From Calliopsis andreniformis (Eukaryota > Arthropoda > Insecta > Hymenoptera > Andrenidae), in assembly GCF_051401765.1 (NCBI RefSeq), contig NC_135071.1, positions 11,510,961-11,574,960 of the forward strand: a DNA stretch of 64,000 nt, in the 5' to 3' direction. The notes below the pieces were generated by a model that saw only the letters and a list, made by a program, of their open reading frames with translations, was not told the DNA's origin and did no database searches. Position numbers and translations under genes: made by a program. Position 1 is the stretch's first letter, and the number at the start of each line of letters is the position of its first letter. Of this stretch, positions 26,721-38,930 are shown one piece after another.

Positions 26721-27487
26721 CAGCAAGCGAGAAAGCAGTAATTTATAATATCAAGCATGATGATTAACAAAAACTCTGTTAGTGAAATCGGTGATTCATT
26801 AAAAATGTGATATAAAACCTACAGAGATGATAGAAATAGTCATTTTGGCAAGGACAAGTAATAAGTAAAATCGATGGATTATTTCAGAAGATATTCACCT
26901 ATAATACATGGTATTTTCGACCAAAATTATTACTCGCAAAATTTCATTGTAATATTGTACTAAAAGCGGAACCATAGTTCCCGAGGTTCTGTTCATGATT
27001 AAATGAAATCGATCCTATTCTCATGAAAGACTAATTGCAACGTTCTGTGTCATAATTGGTTCTGATTATGAGATGTTCTTTTTTATTCATTGTGTACCTA
27101 TATCGCCTTCATTTAATTAAACTAGAATATTTCAATGGTAAAAGTTCTAGATGTCTACAAAGTAAGTAAATGCAACCACGCGAATACTGTTTGAATTAGT
27201 ATTAAATTTTTAAATTTTATTTACATACCCTTACTTTCAGAATCTGAGGAAAACATGCTGATTTGTAACTTCGTATGTTTCTCTCTGCCACATGGGGTTT
27301 ATTTTGTTAGGAATTGGGGTTGATCTTAAACTTTCCAGTAGATGTCTCAACATTAATCTCATCTACTGTGTAAACAACACATACAACAAAAGAAACATAC
27401 CTTATAAGAAATTTAGAATTGAACAGATTCGTGAGATTGCATTTTCTAATTTTTCTGTCTGATATGTTACAGTTACTTCAGACTTAC

Positions 27488-27720
27488 CTTATTCCCATCA
27501 CCGCGACGTATCCTTCCTGTTGCGTGTCAGGTTATCATGTTCGTACCCTCTAGAAAATTCGAGATTGCTCTGCTGACAGAGGCCTCTACTTGATTATCTG
27601 CATAGCTACGTAGCCAACGATCACGGCAGCGACTTTGTACGAGGCGCCAATGGCGAGCAGCACTCGCCGATTTCATCTCACCCTATTTTTAAACCGAACT
27701 GTATTAGTCATCAGGAGTGA
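27488..27720 (-). other. Candidate minus-strand first exon with strong splice donor
   Basis: On the minus strand a CpG-rich segment ends in GGAATAAG|GTAAGTC, an essentially perfect donor; the intron starts at 27,487. Two CCAAT boxes lie 50-120 bp upstream of the proposed exon. A small upstream ORF of 49 codons (MKSASAARHWRLV...) spans 27,676-27,527. A second ATG at 27,498, with G at +4, would start MGI just before the donor, so the main coding frame could begin here and continue in a downstream exon I cannot locate. The start of transcription is not defined. I do not recognise the product. Confidence 0.4.
27527..27676 (-). CDS. Small ORF (49 codons) in candidate leader exon
   Basis: The ATG at 27,676 opens a basic frame beginning MKSASAARHWRLVQSRCRD and ending GTNMIT before TGA. 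A different minus-strand frame across the same bases reads a hydrophobic stretch (GASYKVAAVIVGYVAMQIIK) but lacks an ATG at its start. Neither is recognised. Either could be an upstream ORF or chance in GC-rich DNA. Confidence 0.15.
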   Translation of the reverse strand: MKSASAARHWRLVQSRCRDRWLRSYADNQVEASVSRAISNFLEGTNMIT

Positions 27721-27767
27721 TGAGTTATTAAAAGGTTGTAACAAGGAATACGTTGCCACGTTGTTTC

Positions 27768-27840
27768 TTTGCTATTGGGAATGGAAACCAACATGATACT
27801 AATAACGTGGTCTTTTTGCGTTCTCTTGCTTTGCTATTGG
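27768..27840 (-). promoter_or_regulatory. Duplicated CCAAT-box cassette
   Basis: CCAATAGCAAAG occurs twice on the minus strand, at 27,840-27,829 and again 62 bp downstream at 27,778-27,768 (last base differs in context). The surrounding sequence (AACAACGTGGCAACG and ACCACGTTATTAG) is also loosely duplicated. CCAAT boxes bind NF-Y and typically lie 60-100 bp upstream of transcription starts, which fits the candidate exon below 27,720. Confidence 0.4.
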
Positions 27841-27882
27841 TAAATCAAATTATTTGGAATTTTAATCTTTAATTAAAATAGC

Positions 27883-27919
27883 ATGGCGCCATTTCTAATT
27901 AGTCGACTGCGCATGTGCA
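27883..27919. promoter_or_regulatory. ATGGCGCCAT palindrome and NRF-1-like site
   Basis: ATGGCGCCAT (27,883-27,892) is a perfect palindrome. TGCGCATGTGCA (27,908-27,919) is one base off the palindromic NRF-1 (insect erect-wing) site TGCGCATGCGCA. The order and spacing resemble the block at 28,322-28,375, suggesting a duplicated promoter segment. Confidence 0.35.
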
Positions 27920-28207
27920 GACATATTACAGAGCAGGCATAAACACGTTTGCAATTTTCAAGTTTTAAATTTAATTTAAATTTATAGAAAATTTTTCTTT
28001 AGAATTCGAAAATATGAAAATAAGTTACTAGCACTAATAATGATAATATATAATTATTAATAATAATCCTTTGAAATATCCTCAAATATACGTATTATTA
28101 GGAATATCACACGCTTGTCTCGAGTTACACTTTTATCGAGTATTCCTCCGTTATAAAACAATTACACACAAAAAAAACATCATGTACATGAAGAATTTAT
28201 AACGTAC

Positions 28208-28310
28208 CTTGCTTTTTTTTCATTCGAGACTTCATTTCGAAGATATAAATCAGTAAAAAGTTCAAAAAACTGATGAGACTATTGCATAGCGTCCTTCCCT
28301 TGTACGACAT
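28208..28310 (-). CDS. Possible minus-strand 5' coding exon (34 codons plus 1 nt)
   Basis: The ATG at 28,310, in a favourable A-rich context (GAAAATGTC), lies 16 bp below the NRF-1-type palindrome. It reads MSYKGRTLCNSLISFLNFLL, then a short hydrophobic segment and a basic tail (KSRMKKKQ), reaching CAAG|GTACGT, a good donor, after 34 codons. If unspliced the frame ends three codons later. The sequence would suit a small membrane protein N-terminus, but I recognise no family, and the next exon was not located. An ATG 16 bp from the promoter motif leaves little 5' UTR, which argues against it or implies a very short leader. Confidence 0.2.
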
Positions 28311-28325
28311 TTTCAATCCTCTGAT

Positions 28326-28374
28326 TGCGCATGCGCAGTGACGTGAGACAGGGAGTGGAAACGCATGCGCGCGT
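28326..28374. promoter_or_regulatory. NRF-1-type palindromes plus CRE-like site
   Basis: TGCGCATGCGCA (28,326-28,337) is a perfect 12-bp NRF-1 consensus palindrome. TGACGTGA (28,339-28,346) is a CRE/ATF-like half-palindrome. ACGCATGCGCGCGT (28,361-28,374) is a second NRF-1-type core. Such clusters are characteristic of TATA-less housekeeping promoters. The motifs are palindromic, so strand is not defined by them; the nearby donors favour the minus strand. Confidence 0.5.
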
Positions 28375-28849
28375 ATTCTAACAATTTCAAACGCGTTTAT
28401 GGGCCCAGTTATGTAAAGTATGCCAATTCTTAAACGTCGGATACGGAAAATGTCATACTAGAGAAGAGAAAAATTCGACAGTATATCAGTAAACATAGTC
28501 TACAATTAAAGTAATATAATAATTTCAGTATTTATACTTTAATTTTGGTGTAAAAAATGTCGACAGGAAACTTACAGAATATAATAAGCCAACAAATTAT
28601 GTATATTCTGCATACTACTATCAAGCAATTTTTATAACAGAGTTGCAGTGGTTCTATTATATTATATCATAGTACTGACATCAATAATAACTAGGTTAAT
28701 TCTCTAAAAATGTCTAAGTATTCTTATTTTAACTCTAACAGAGCTGAAATTTAATCTGTGACGAAAGAGAAAGATATTAATACATTTACGATATTATTTA
28801 TTTATTTACTGTACTTATTATTTGTTTTAAATCCTTCATATCCGGCAGT

Positions 28850-29260
28850 TTCGATTCAGCGCTTTAAAACCAGTACAATTTAGCTCATAAAACAATTCTG
28901 AACAAGCTGTCATTATGACGATTCACAAATTCATTCGTGAAATATTATATTTTCCACTGGCATAGGAGCAAAACTTGCCGTTTCACGGAACTTTGCTATC
29001 GCAGGCCACGTCAAGTCATTTCGACAATCCTATTTACGCCTGATTCATCCATGCTGTCTATGAAATGCTCGAATCGTCGGCCAGCTCCCGCGATGCTTAA
29101 AGTTCCGCCGCGAAACTTTTGATGCTACTTCACCGCGTACCTTTGTTTGAACTGGGTTGATTTAATTTCCGTGGTACCACGTCACGCGAGGTCGGTTACA
29201 ACGGCGTAACTAGGAACTTGCTATGCTCATCGCTAACTTTTCTAACAGCGCTTTAATGTT
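28850..29260. other. CpG-rich patch
   Basis: GC and CpG rise at 28,960-29,220. A plus-strand frame of 61 codons lacks an ATG start and any domain. Possibly an outer part of the same locus as the promoter at 27.5-28.4 kb. Confidence 0.25.
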
Positions 29261-32200
29261 GATAACGTTCATGTCATTCCGTACATTTTTTGCCATTGAT
29301 TTCTCTCGAAAACAAGAAGCAATATACGTGCTCAGTTACAGGCGGAAGCAACTTGATAATTCCTCTTTTTGAATTATTGCAACTTGTGCGATCGAAAAAC
29401 TGAAATTCTACTTCAAATGTATTTCTAGGATAGCATAGTGTTCACAAACAGAATAATTATATGTATTTTAGAGAGATCAGGCCTTCATCGTTTTCAAATC
29501 AAGAAGTAGTATGAGCAGTTCAAAGTAATATATAAAATTAATCATACTGCAGTATCGAATAGGCTACATGAGAACATGATTCAATAAAATTTACCAAAGC
29601 ATAATTAAGAGAGTAAGTATACGTATACACGATAAATATGTAGGATCATTTTTTCTCAGAATACAGTGTGTGACGAATAAATTTTAAACGTTGTTTTTAA
29701 TCTATCCTTCTATCCTCTTTCATATTTTTTTATAGAATCACAGCCTCCGTTGTCCTCTCTCATTTTACAATTCTTGCCCCTCGAAAGCAGACAAAAAGTT
29801 ATTTTATCTTTACATACGCTTCGGCCACGAAAAATATCGCAATATTGTCAGTGTGCCTCTAAAAATTCTCGTGTATGATGGTAAACGACGGCGGAATGTT
29901 TGCAATATTTTAACTGCGCGTTATTTCTTCGCTCAGGTTGGCATATAATAAATCATTCTCGGTGATAAATCATTTCCGTGTATCGAATTACGAAAACGAA
30001 TAATTACGGGTGGACGTTTGGTCAAGTGGACCGACCGAATTTTTGCCCCGTCGCAGCATCTGTGAAATACACCGTATAAACGCATCGACGCGAGAAAATC
30101 TTTTTAAAGTGAACTAATCAATCAAATTGATGTTCAAAGTTCAGTGAGCAACGAGGCAAAGAGTAAAAGAATGCTCGGTTTTGCAGAACTTTGATATTTC
30201 AGCCTGCGGCACAATTAAAAAGCGAAGAAAAATTATTCGAACATTTAAAAACGACTATTTTTTACTTTTCATCGGCACATGGTTCACTGGACGAATTCAA
30301 AGGTGATCTGTGAGAGGTTTGTGAATCACGGCAATCATGAAGTGAACTGGCGCATCAGCTAGGTGTCTACACCTATGTTTCGAAACAGCAGATGGGAGAG
30401 AATTAGAGAATTTTTAAGGTGTTCGTTGACCAACTATGGTGGGTGAATGAAAACTTGTTACTAAACGATGAATGTAAAATTGGTATGATAATTGTAGCAA
30501 TAAATAGGATATTCAATTGACTAGTGCTTAACTAGAGTTGGCCAGCTTCATTACAATAGACAGAAACAGTTTTACATAAATCTTTCCTTTCATTAACAGT
30601 TATGAGAAAACTGTATGGACAGTTTTATTGAAATGAATATATTGGCTTTATAACATTTCGATATAACTTCGTTTCAATTTTGGTAACGTTTTTCTATATA
30701 ATTTTCCTGTTTCAGACATAAAAAGTAATTAAAAGGTTTTTTCGATTCTGTCACATTTCACGGTATAGAAATGCGTCAACTTTTGTTAATAATTTCTCGA
30801 TATCTGTACGGTAAATCGATTTTATATTTTGCACAAGGGTTTCTCGTAATCCAAATTACAGAGAACTACATTCAATGATACTACTTTTGACTTCTGTGAT
30901 TTTTCATTTAGTAGCTGAGAAGCTAATATGAAATTTTTTTATTTCTTTATTGCAGAAAAAGAGCAAATAGGAGGTACCGTTCTGTTATAGTTTAGTTACT
31001 GACGCTGGAAAAAGTACCTACTGTGCTCTATTCGGAAATTTTCGATTGTTTCCACACAGGAAACAGTCCTGGTAAATATGTCGTGATTGTGACGTTTTAC
31101 TCGATACCGACTCGAGGGAAAAGTATTCCTATGGAATTGATTGATGTGAGCTAGTTTCACTAGTCAAATGTCAATAGAGGCTTATTTCGATGTTTTCTTC
31201 AAATATAGTTTCAAAAATGTGGTTTCCTTTGTGAAGTTACGGAAACAAAAGAAGAGGAATCAGGTGTAAAGATCTTATACAACAAATATAAATTAAAAAA
31301 TTAAAATAAATTAAATATACATGTACCTTAAACGAGATCTTAGCATTTAGATGTTTATATTTTATAAGATATGTATACATCAATCTGCATATATTTTCTC
31401 TTTTCGTTCTTAAAATAATTTTGGAATTTTAAGGCAATTACCACTTAATTATTATACACTCTATCCTGCATTGAGGTACAAGTACTTATTTCAAAACTGT
31501 TTCAATTTGTGGAGAAACAACGACTCCTCAAAACTTCATTTAATTAACTTGATATAGTTAGGCTATCAAGTTCCTGATAGACATTCTGTACCAACCCTAA
31601 GTTCATTTTAATTCGTCCTCTTCGTGCATCCAAAGATAAAAAGCAGTCACAGTATCGATATTTAATCAAGCTTGTCGAAAGTGCAAAATAAGCAGTAAGT
31701 GTTGACACGTCATTTACTAAATACAGTCCTGTGATATAAATTTAAGTTAATATATTTTATAAGCAAGTAATTACGAAAGTAATTGATGCAAGAAATAATA
31801 CTCACTTTTTTATCAATGAGAAGAAGTATAAAATATTAAGTATAAGGTACGGATTATATGTTGCATAAATCTAGAAATATTCGAACGATCACCTACTTGA
31901 TATCATACTTCAAACACAAGCAGACAACTTGTAACAATTATCAGCGATATCATTGGCAGAGATGCAGCAGTACCCCGCGCATATCAGGAATTAATTAATT
32001 GCGCACTGAAGAGCTTATGAACTTCTTAATTAGCGGCGATTACCGAGATAGTGAGCTGGTAATAATGTTCAATAAAAATGCTGAACGCCTCCCCGCGAAT
32101 TATAGGTTTGGGAATTAAGCTTCAATTAGTTCGAAAATTAGCAAATTACCGGAATGCGCGGAAGCGATGCGCTAATTATACGGTGCAAATTACGAAAATA

Positions 32201-33659
32201 ATCCCCCTCCCCCATATTAAAAATACACAGAACGCGAAATATTCCCAGTCGGTAAAAATAAATTACCTATTCTGCCTCGTAACTGTCGATACAAACAGTA
32301 AAAGAATTTTTATAAATAACGAGCTTTCGCAATTTTCTGCGCACGACGCCCTCGAAACAAATCTGCGCTATTAAATTTTCAATCACACGCAATCGTTGTT
32401 TTAATCTAATTGTCGTTGCCAAAAATTGTGTGTCATAAATACCAAAAAGAAGAGTATTACTCTTTTATGATTGTTATTGGCTACAATAAAATTTTGTACG
32501 TGAAGTAAAGTTGAATAATATGTTCGAAATTGTTTAACATTTTCAATTTAAAACGTAATTAATACTTGAAATTTGATATATTTTAATGAATAGATACATA
32601 CCTATCTTATATTTGAAATTTATTACTGAAAATGAATTCGATTTTTACAAAATTATACGCGTAATGCTACCCATGTCAGAATGTATTAAATTTTAATTCG
32701 TTTCGCTAAATTGTAATTGAATATATTGCGTACATTTTGTTTGGATTGAAAATCACAGTTTACGCGTGTAAAATGACAATATTAATTCATATTTGTAGGT
32801 AATTCATTATAATAGATTGGACTGTTTTAGTAGTTTTAGCGTTAGGCTTAATTCAAACATATGTATACTCTATAAGGATTCTACCTATTCTATTGCCATT
32901 TAGCATGAAGCAGTAAGTCACAAAGGCTGCAAATTGAAATATTTAACCAGACCTCCCACCACCAGAAAAATTCCTATCTTTATTCCGTACTGAGAGTGAA
33001 CTTACATTGTTAACGAGCTCTAGTATGAGATGATGTTTAGCATTGGCAAAACACTAGGGACTACACTGGGGAGCAGTGTAGACCTGAATGCCTCAAGAAT
33101 AGTAATTTTGCTACTAAATCAAAAGTTTCTTGCTACGAACGTGTTCCTTTTACCCAGCATGACTATGTTCTTTCCTGACTCTTTTACGAGTGAAGAATTA
33201 TTTATTATTTCTTATTCTCGCTCGCGATTTCGTAGAATTCATCGACTTCGCTGATAGAAACTTTTGGAGCCACAAAAAATATATTCATAGTAAGGTTTAT
33301 CAACCGTTTTAATACATTTCTTATAAGCTTACCAATTATTTGAGATTTTAAGTTGAATTAGGCGCTGATTTAACACTTAATCGAACGCTGTTGTAATATA
33401 AATTCATGGAAAATTGGAACAACTTTTTACTGTAATTTAAATCTTTTATAGGAACAAAAGATAAGTATTACCTTTGTTAGAACCTAGAACACACTCTCCT
33501 TCTCAATGGATATTAATAAAATTCTGCAATTATTTTTTTCCTACCTACAATTTAACAATTTTAAATTATGACGTTTAAATTTGATCGTGGGACAGGGGAA
33601 AATTATTCTTTATAATTGCAACGGAGGATTGAACTTGTTACCAGAAATCAATAGATAGA
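29261..33659. other. AT-rich stretch with weak CpG patches
   Basis: No supported gene. Mildly CpG-rich patches lie at 29,740-30,120 and 31,960-32,380; the frame at 32,078-32,374 (98 codons) has no recognisable domain. A 9-bp perfect inverted repeat with a 9-nt loop (AACTTGATA ... TATCAAGTT) lies at 31,546-31,572. Confidence 0.5.
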
Positions 33660-34060
33660 AACCCATCGGAATAAATTATTGCAAAAGTCTTCGAAACAGT
33701 GGCCCTCGAGTTCGATCGAGGGGAAAAAAGAGGGGGCACGGGGGGAATATCTCGGCAAAGTTTCTTAGGACCCCGTGAAAGTATAATGTATCTGTTACCA
33801 CAAATATCCATTGCTCTCCAAGGTGCCTTTACACCGTCGAAGGAGTTCCGTAAACGCTGTTATTCAAATTTTGGCACCCTTTCCACTCCGGCGGGAGGCG
33901 TTTCGTCGCCCTCGACCAAATGCAGGCGTCAAAACTCTTGTAACATCGTTACAAAGTTACGATCGGAACTCTTTCTACGTTGTTTCGAAAATGAGGTTTA
34001 TCGTTGTCGAGAAAAGACTTTTCGAAAAACTCGCTGAACCGACTTTGTGCGTTCTGTTAA
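33660..34060. other. CpG-rich patch
   Basis: GC-rich block with overlapping plus-strand frames at 33,699-34,037 and 33,811-34,086, each about 90-110 codons, in different phases, neither with a recognisable domain. Competing open phases in the same DNA point to composition rather than coding. Confidence 0.25.
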
Positions 34061-34313
34061 AAGGTTATTTTCATACTATATGTTAATTCTAATTAGCCTC
34101 GCCAAAATTTCGTAGCTTTTCATGTTTTGGAAACGATGTTTACAAGAAATTAGTTTAACAAAAATTTTAGAAGACGAAATTTGGAAAAATTTACATCCTT
34201 CTCCATCCATTCAATTAGGAAAAATCATGTACGTATAAAATTATATGAGGCATTGAATATACTTCTAATGGGAGGGCAATGAAGTCAATATCAGAGTACA
34301 GGTATACAGGGTG

Positions 34314-34480
34314 TAACATGTATACGTTTCAATATTTTAAGGAGTGGTAGGAGATCTGAAATGGGCCACAAAATATTCTATAATATAGTATCCGATCTGC
34401 TTCCGCTTTGCAGTAATAATGCTTCAAAGTTAGCATGCCTATGCAGTAAACTACGTGTCGGAGAATTTTGTAGTTTTGCA
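34314..34480 (+). repeat. Fragment with transposon-like CAGGGTG end
   Basis: TATACAGGGTGTAACATGTA begins an element-like sequence sharing the CAGGGTG terminus with the elements at 50.4 kb and 53.5 kb. I cannot find a matching inverted end downstream, so the right boundary is arbitrary and this is probably a truncated copy. Confidence 0.35.
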
Positions 34481-36267
34481 GATGTATTAAAAAGGAGCAA
34501 TAGAAGAAAAAAGTCTCATTACATTTTATTGTATTTTTTACCGTTTATTTTTATAAAGCTTTAAAGATCAAAAACGTTTGCAGAAAAGAACGTAGGAAAC
34601 AAACACAGATGTAGTGTAAACCAAAAGACTACCAGCAGTCAGCTGTTCAAGACTGACCCAGTATTCGACAGAGCAGAAACCGTTCACAATAGGAGTCCCA
34701 TTGAAGGATTTGTAGTTATGAGAGTCTTAACACGTATTCAGAGCCTTGCAAAACAGACACAACCTTCTCAAGCAACTGAATTCTCTAGACTCTGTGGGTC
34801 ACCTATTAAGCTGTAAGAAGCTACTTCATAATAGAAACACCTTTCATCTTCCACATGAACCTTCTGTTGTGCTAATTAATAAAGAAATGTGTCAAAATCT
34901 ACTAAACCTTAGAAGCATAAATATATACAATCGAATGTGACTTATCTGTAACCATCACTGTATCTGTCCTTCGGCGTTCAAAGTGAATTGTTAAAATAAA
35001 AATTATATAAATATGTATAAAGCTACTTAGAATAATTTTCTTACTCTTCTTTACATTCATATACAATAAATAATTTAAACATCTATAAATCATCTTAAGT
35101 GCCCCAGTCAAACTATTTTTCATCCTATCAAATCGCATCTTAAATTTTCAGTGCACTATATTCTATTTTCTGTATCTATGGAAAACAGAACATTTTAATG
35201 CAGAATGCAATATTTGCACACTTGAAGTTTTCATTGTAGTTATGTTTAATAAACTCAACTCCAGTCCACGATTTTCTAACCAATGAGTTAATTTCTTACT
35301 CAAATCCTCAAGCTTAATTCCCCGTTTACTCAATTGGCGTGGCAGAACTATTTAATCAAATCTCTGTGTATACTTTCTAAAATTGGCCCGAAACCGCAAT
35401 GTCTCCTCCTCACTGCTATGCCTCTGTCGTTGGTAACTAGAAGAATAGCTTGAGGAAAGTATCTGATTAAAGAGTAATTAAATTCTGTAGTGATTGACGC
35501 TGCACACGAAAGCTAAACGAGTTAATTAGCAAGGTGTATCCAAAGTGCTGCGCAAATTTATACATGACTTTTATGTGTTATATTAATATCAAAGGATACA
35601 GAGAAAAGAGAGGTTTTTCTAACAATCTTCGACGTTGCATCTAATCCTATTTTAATATAATCTTATTAAGCCATCGTAGAAATCGATCATCTGTCAGTTT
35701 CAAATGACTGAATTGTACCAGCCAAGACGCTTTAGGTTTCAATTAAGCGGATTACGATTACGTTTTGACATCGATTTAAGCGGTCGTTACTTATTAAATT
35801 ACTCGGTCAAAACCGCTCAGAGAGTCGTTAGAAGTGAAGTCCCGCGGGCTTACAGCCTCCGTTGCTGTAATTCGAAATAGCAGACAATTCACGCTTCGAT
35901 TTCCTGAAATGGGTCACTGATTGGTCTCATAAGTAGTGTCGGACATGAACAATGTGGCCGTAACACTGGAAAATTGCAGTCCATACCTGAGGCAAATCGA
36001 CGACGAAATATACGAGTAAAACAAAAACACTCTCTGCTCCAGGTTCGTTAGAAGACAATACATTAGTTTTCGTCCTATCAGAAACATGATTTTCTACTGC
36101 GTGCAGTAGAGAAAACATTTATATTCCATTATATCTACATGTTCTTTTTTATCCTACTTTATCCTAAGTTCACTTGAACGAAAATAAATTTTTATCGCCT
36201 ATTCATGTATTTTTGAAAAAATTGTGCTGTTGAATTAAGATAAATATCCGAATGCCTAAACGCTTAG
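34481..36267. other. AT-rich gene-free stretch
   Basis: No supported gene, RNA or repeat beyond simple AT-rich sequence. Short frames at 34,746-34,940 and 34,902-35,138 overlap on opposite strands and have no domain. Confidence 0.55.
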
Positions 36268-36420
36268 AATGTCAAATGTTCCAATAAGCAAATAAACTAA
36301 TACTATATGTCCCAATACTTTAATTATGAGGTCTCAGAATGTGAAGACACTATTTTATGACACTGATATTCACTTTTAATTAGATATACCTAATACATTA
36401 GAATGTAAGCCTAAAATTTC
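36268..36420 (-). repeat. Second copy (half) of the 1.1-kb foldback family
   Basis: The reverse complement aligns with 1,322-1,472 over about 150 bp at roughly 75 percent by eye, sharing AATTTTAGGCTT, GTGTCATAAAAT and GACCTCATAATT. Only one arm is obvious here. The other arm is absent or too decayed to see. Confidence 0.6.
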
Positions 36421-37519
36421 CTTTATTCTCATGCATTTCTTTTTATAAAGATTCTTCTATACATATTGTACAATCTAATCAGGTGCAAGTTTTAAATCCA
36501 TTCGGGGTTAACGTAATATCATATTGCTGGAATAAAATCGAAACCATTTAAGGTAGGTATTTGAACCGGAAAGGTATTGACTGTTATTTGAACCACTTCA
36601 CGCAGTAAAAGTACTAAAGGACTTGCATACGAAAGTTGCTGGTCGATCAAAACGTATCTTCAATGAATTCACCAATAAAAGCTGATGTTTGAAAGCAATC
36701 GGTCGATATTCATGTGATAACCGTTTTTCAGGCTATCTGGACTCGACCAGTTTGATTTAAATCGTGAAAATCAATGTTTTTTTGTGGGATTTTATGAATG
36801 TCAAGCTTTCTTTTATAAACAATATGAACAAATAGCTTTCGTACTGGATTTTCATTTCTACTTTTCTTTACAAAAAGATATTCTTTTCACTTAAAACTTG
36901 ATCAAAACGTTACATAAATTCAATTATGCAATGCAAATTCTTTCCACAAGCCCTTCGGTGTTATCCATATTTGTAGATAGATCTTATTCGTTGACTTTTA
37001 CTAAAAAAAAGGGTAGCTAGATATAGTTACCTAATTGTCAATGAAAATAAAGAAGAAAGTCATAATGAAACGAGAACTGTAAATTGTATTTTAAATGCCC
37101 CTTGATATTTGTATAGACCATAGTTTCATACAGTTTACCTCAATTTGTCTAAAGAAACTGAAGTCCCAACACAGAAATCCTCTTATATTTTCACAATTAT
37201 AAATATATTTCTAAATATTCTTAAATTAATAGGTAGTAGATTAAGTACTATATTTAGTGAACCTAAAGTGAACCACAATATTCAAAATCCCTCTTCACCT
37301 TCATTTCCATATTCTTCAATTCAAACGAATCACTTTAAAGCTGCGTTAATAACAACAATAAATAAAACCAATTCAGTCATCCATAAATCTGTATATTTAC
37401 AATTTCCAATAAATTCTCGCAACCACACATAGCCACCAGTGTGAAAAACAAATTATCTTAAAAACTGTTCACAAATAAACCCGCGTACCATCGAATAATA
37501 CCACAACTGCGTTTCGTTT
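36421..37519. other. AT-rich gene-free stretch
   Basis: Nothing recognisable. A plus-strand frame of 95 codons at 37,145-37,432 is Asn/Ser/Ile-rich as expected from AT-rich DNA and has no domain. Confidence 0.55.
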
Positions 37520-38930
37520 GCGAATAGCTCCCGAACAAAATGAGAAAACCTAAACAGAAAAAGCTGCAATACACTGGTGGGCGCTTGAACACCACATCTA
37601 GCCTATCGATAAAGAACGCACACGCAAATAAAGCATCGGAGCGTACATTATCCGCTGTCCTCAAATTACCTCGTGAGACCTCAGCAAGAAAGAGCAAACC
37701 AGCGTGGGTGGGCGCATTGGAAACAAAGCGGGCGACGTGCGAGCTCCTGTTAAAACGATCATTATAGAAACTCGCAACAAAGAGGGCCGCGGCAGAGAGG
37801 CTAAAAGGACAGAAGAAAAATTGCGAGGCGCGTAAAGGGCAATGCTAAACAAGTTCCAGTCATGCGCGAGCCACGAATGAACCCTAGACGCATCGAACTC
37901 CCTTTACACGTTCGAACAAAACATAGACTCCAAGGGAGAACGAGGAATTGAGAGAGGAAAGGAAAGACGGGGGAGAGAGAGAAAGGGAGCAGGGGACGAG
38001 GAAGGAGAACGCGAAAGAGGGTGCAAAATAAAAATCCTTCCCACCGTCGGTTTTCGTGCTTTGCGCGAGAGAGCGTTTCCCGCGGAAAGGTGCTTATTTA
38101 GGCCAGCCACGCGCGCGAGAATAAATATCAAAGGCAAGTGCGTTTCTTCGTCCTTCCCGTTCCCTGCCACCCGCCGTCCGCCACCTCCTCGACGCCCTTT
38201 TCACCTCTTCCTTTGCTGGCAACCCTTCGCCTACGCGTTCCTCTCTCTTCTCGCGACCTCCCCCGACGACTCTTTTTCCCTCTTCGACAGGGCGCGCGTT
38301 CGCTCGCCTGTGCGGCCTGTGAAGTCGCGACAGGTGCGCGCACCTCGAACCGTCTGAAAATTTTCACGGAGCTCAAGACTCAGCCGGCTGGTGGCCGTTC
38401 GAGTAAACGCTTTTTCCATGGCACTTCGAATCCGTGAAACGTCCGCTGAGCGGAAAATGCACTTTTAATTGCACGTCAAAGTCAAAGCGCCGACCCTAGC
38501 CGTGTATCGCGATACGCCACCGCTCGTTTACGACTCCCTCCCGTTTCCTACCTGCCCCCAACGCGTCGCATCTGTCTTTTTCTCGCTAACCCCCCCGCTC
38601 CTGCCACTTTCCCTTTTCCATCCCCTACGCGTCTTCCTTTCCGCCTTCCCCTCTTCGCCCTCTATTGCTCCCACTTCCTCGTTCATCTTCTTCTTCTTTT
38701 TCCCTTTCTCTGTTTATTTTTTTGAATAAAACTCACACACGGTTTCGGAGTTGCTCAAAGAGCGACATGTACACTTGTACCCACCCTTGACTTAGTGACT
38801 ACGTACCCCTTGCGTCTACTTCGTTTGACTTTCTTCGGCGCTTCTGAAATATCAACCCTAGCTCGGCGATAAGTCTAACGTCAATTCGAATCTCGCGAAG
38901 AGGGTTCTTTAAATGGAACGCCCTTTTGCT
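37520..38930. promoter_or_regulatory. Strong CpG-rich island with GAGA motifs and strand asymmetry
   Basis: The second strong island. On the plus strand 37,890-38,030 is purine-rich with clustered GAGAG motifs (GAGA-factor/Trl-type sites in insects), whereas 38,130-38,300 and 38,530-38,720 are pyrimidine-rich. The centre (38,050-38,450) is dense in CpG. Open frames occur in most phases on both strands and are Arg/Pro/Ser-rich low complexity, so I do not call any of them genes. This looks like the promoter and leader region of a gene that lies elsewhere, but direction and start site are not resolved. Confidence 0.4.
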
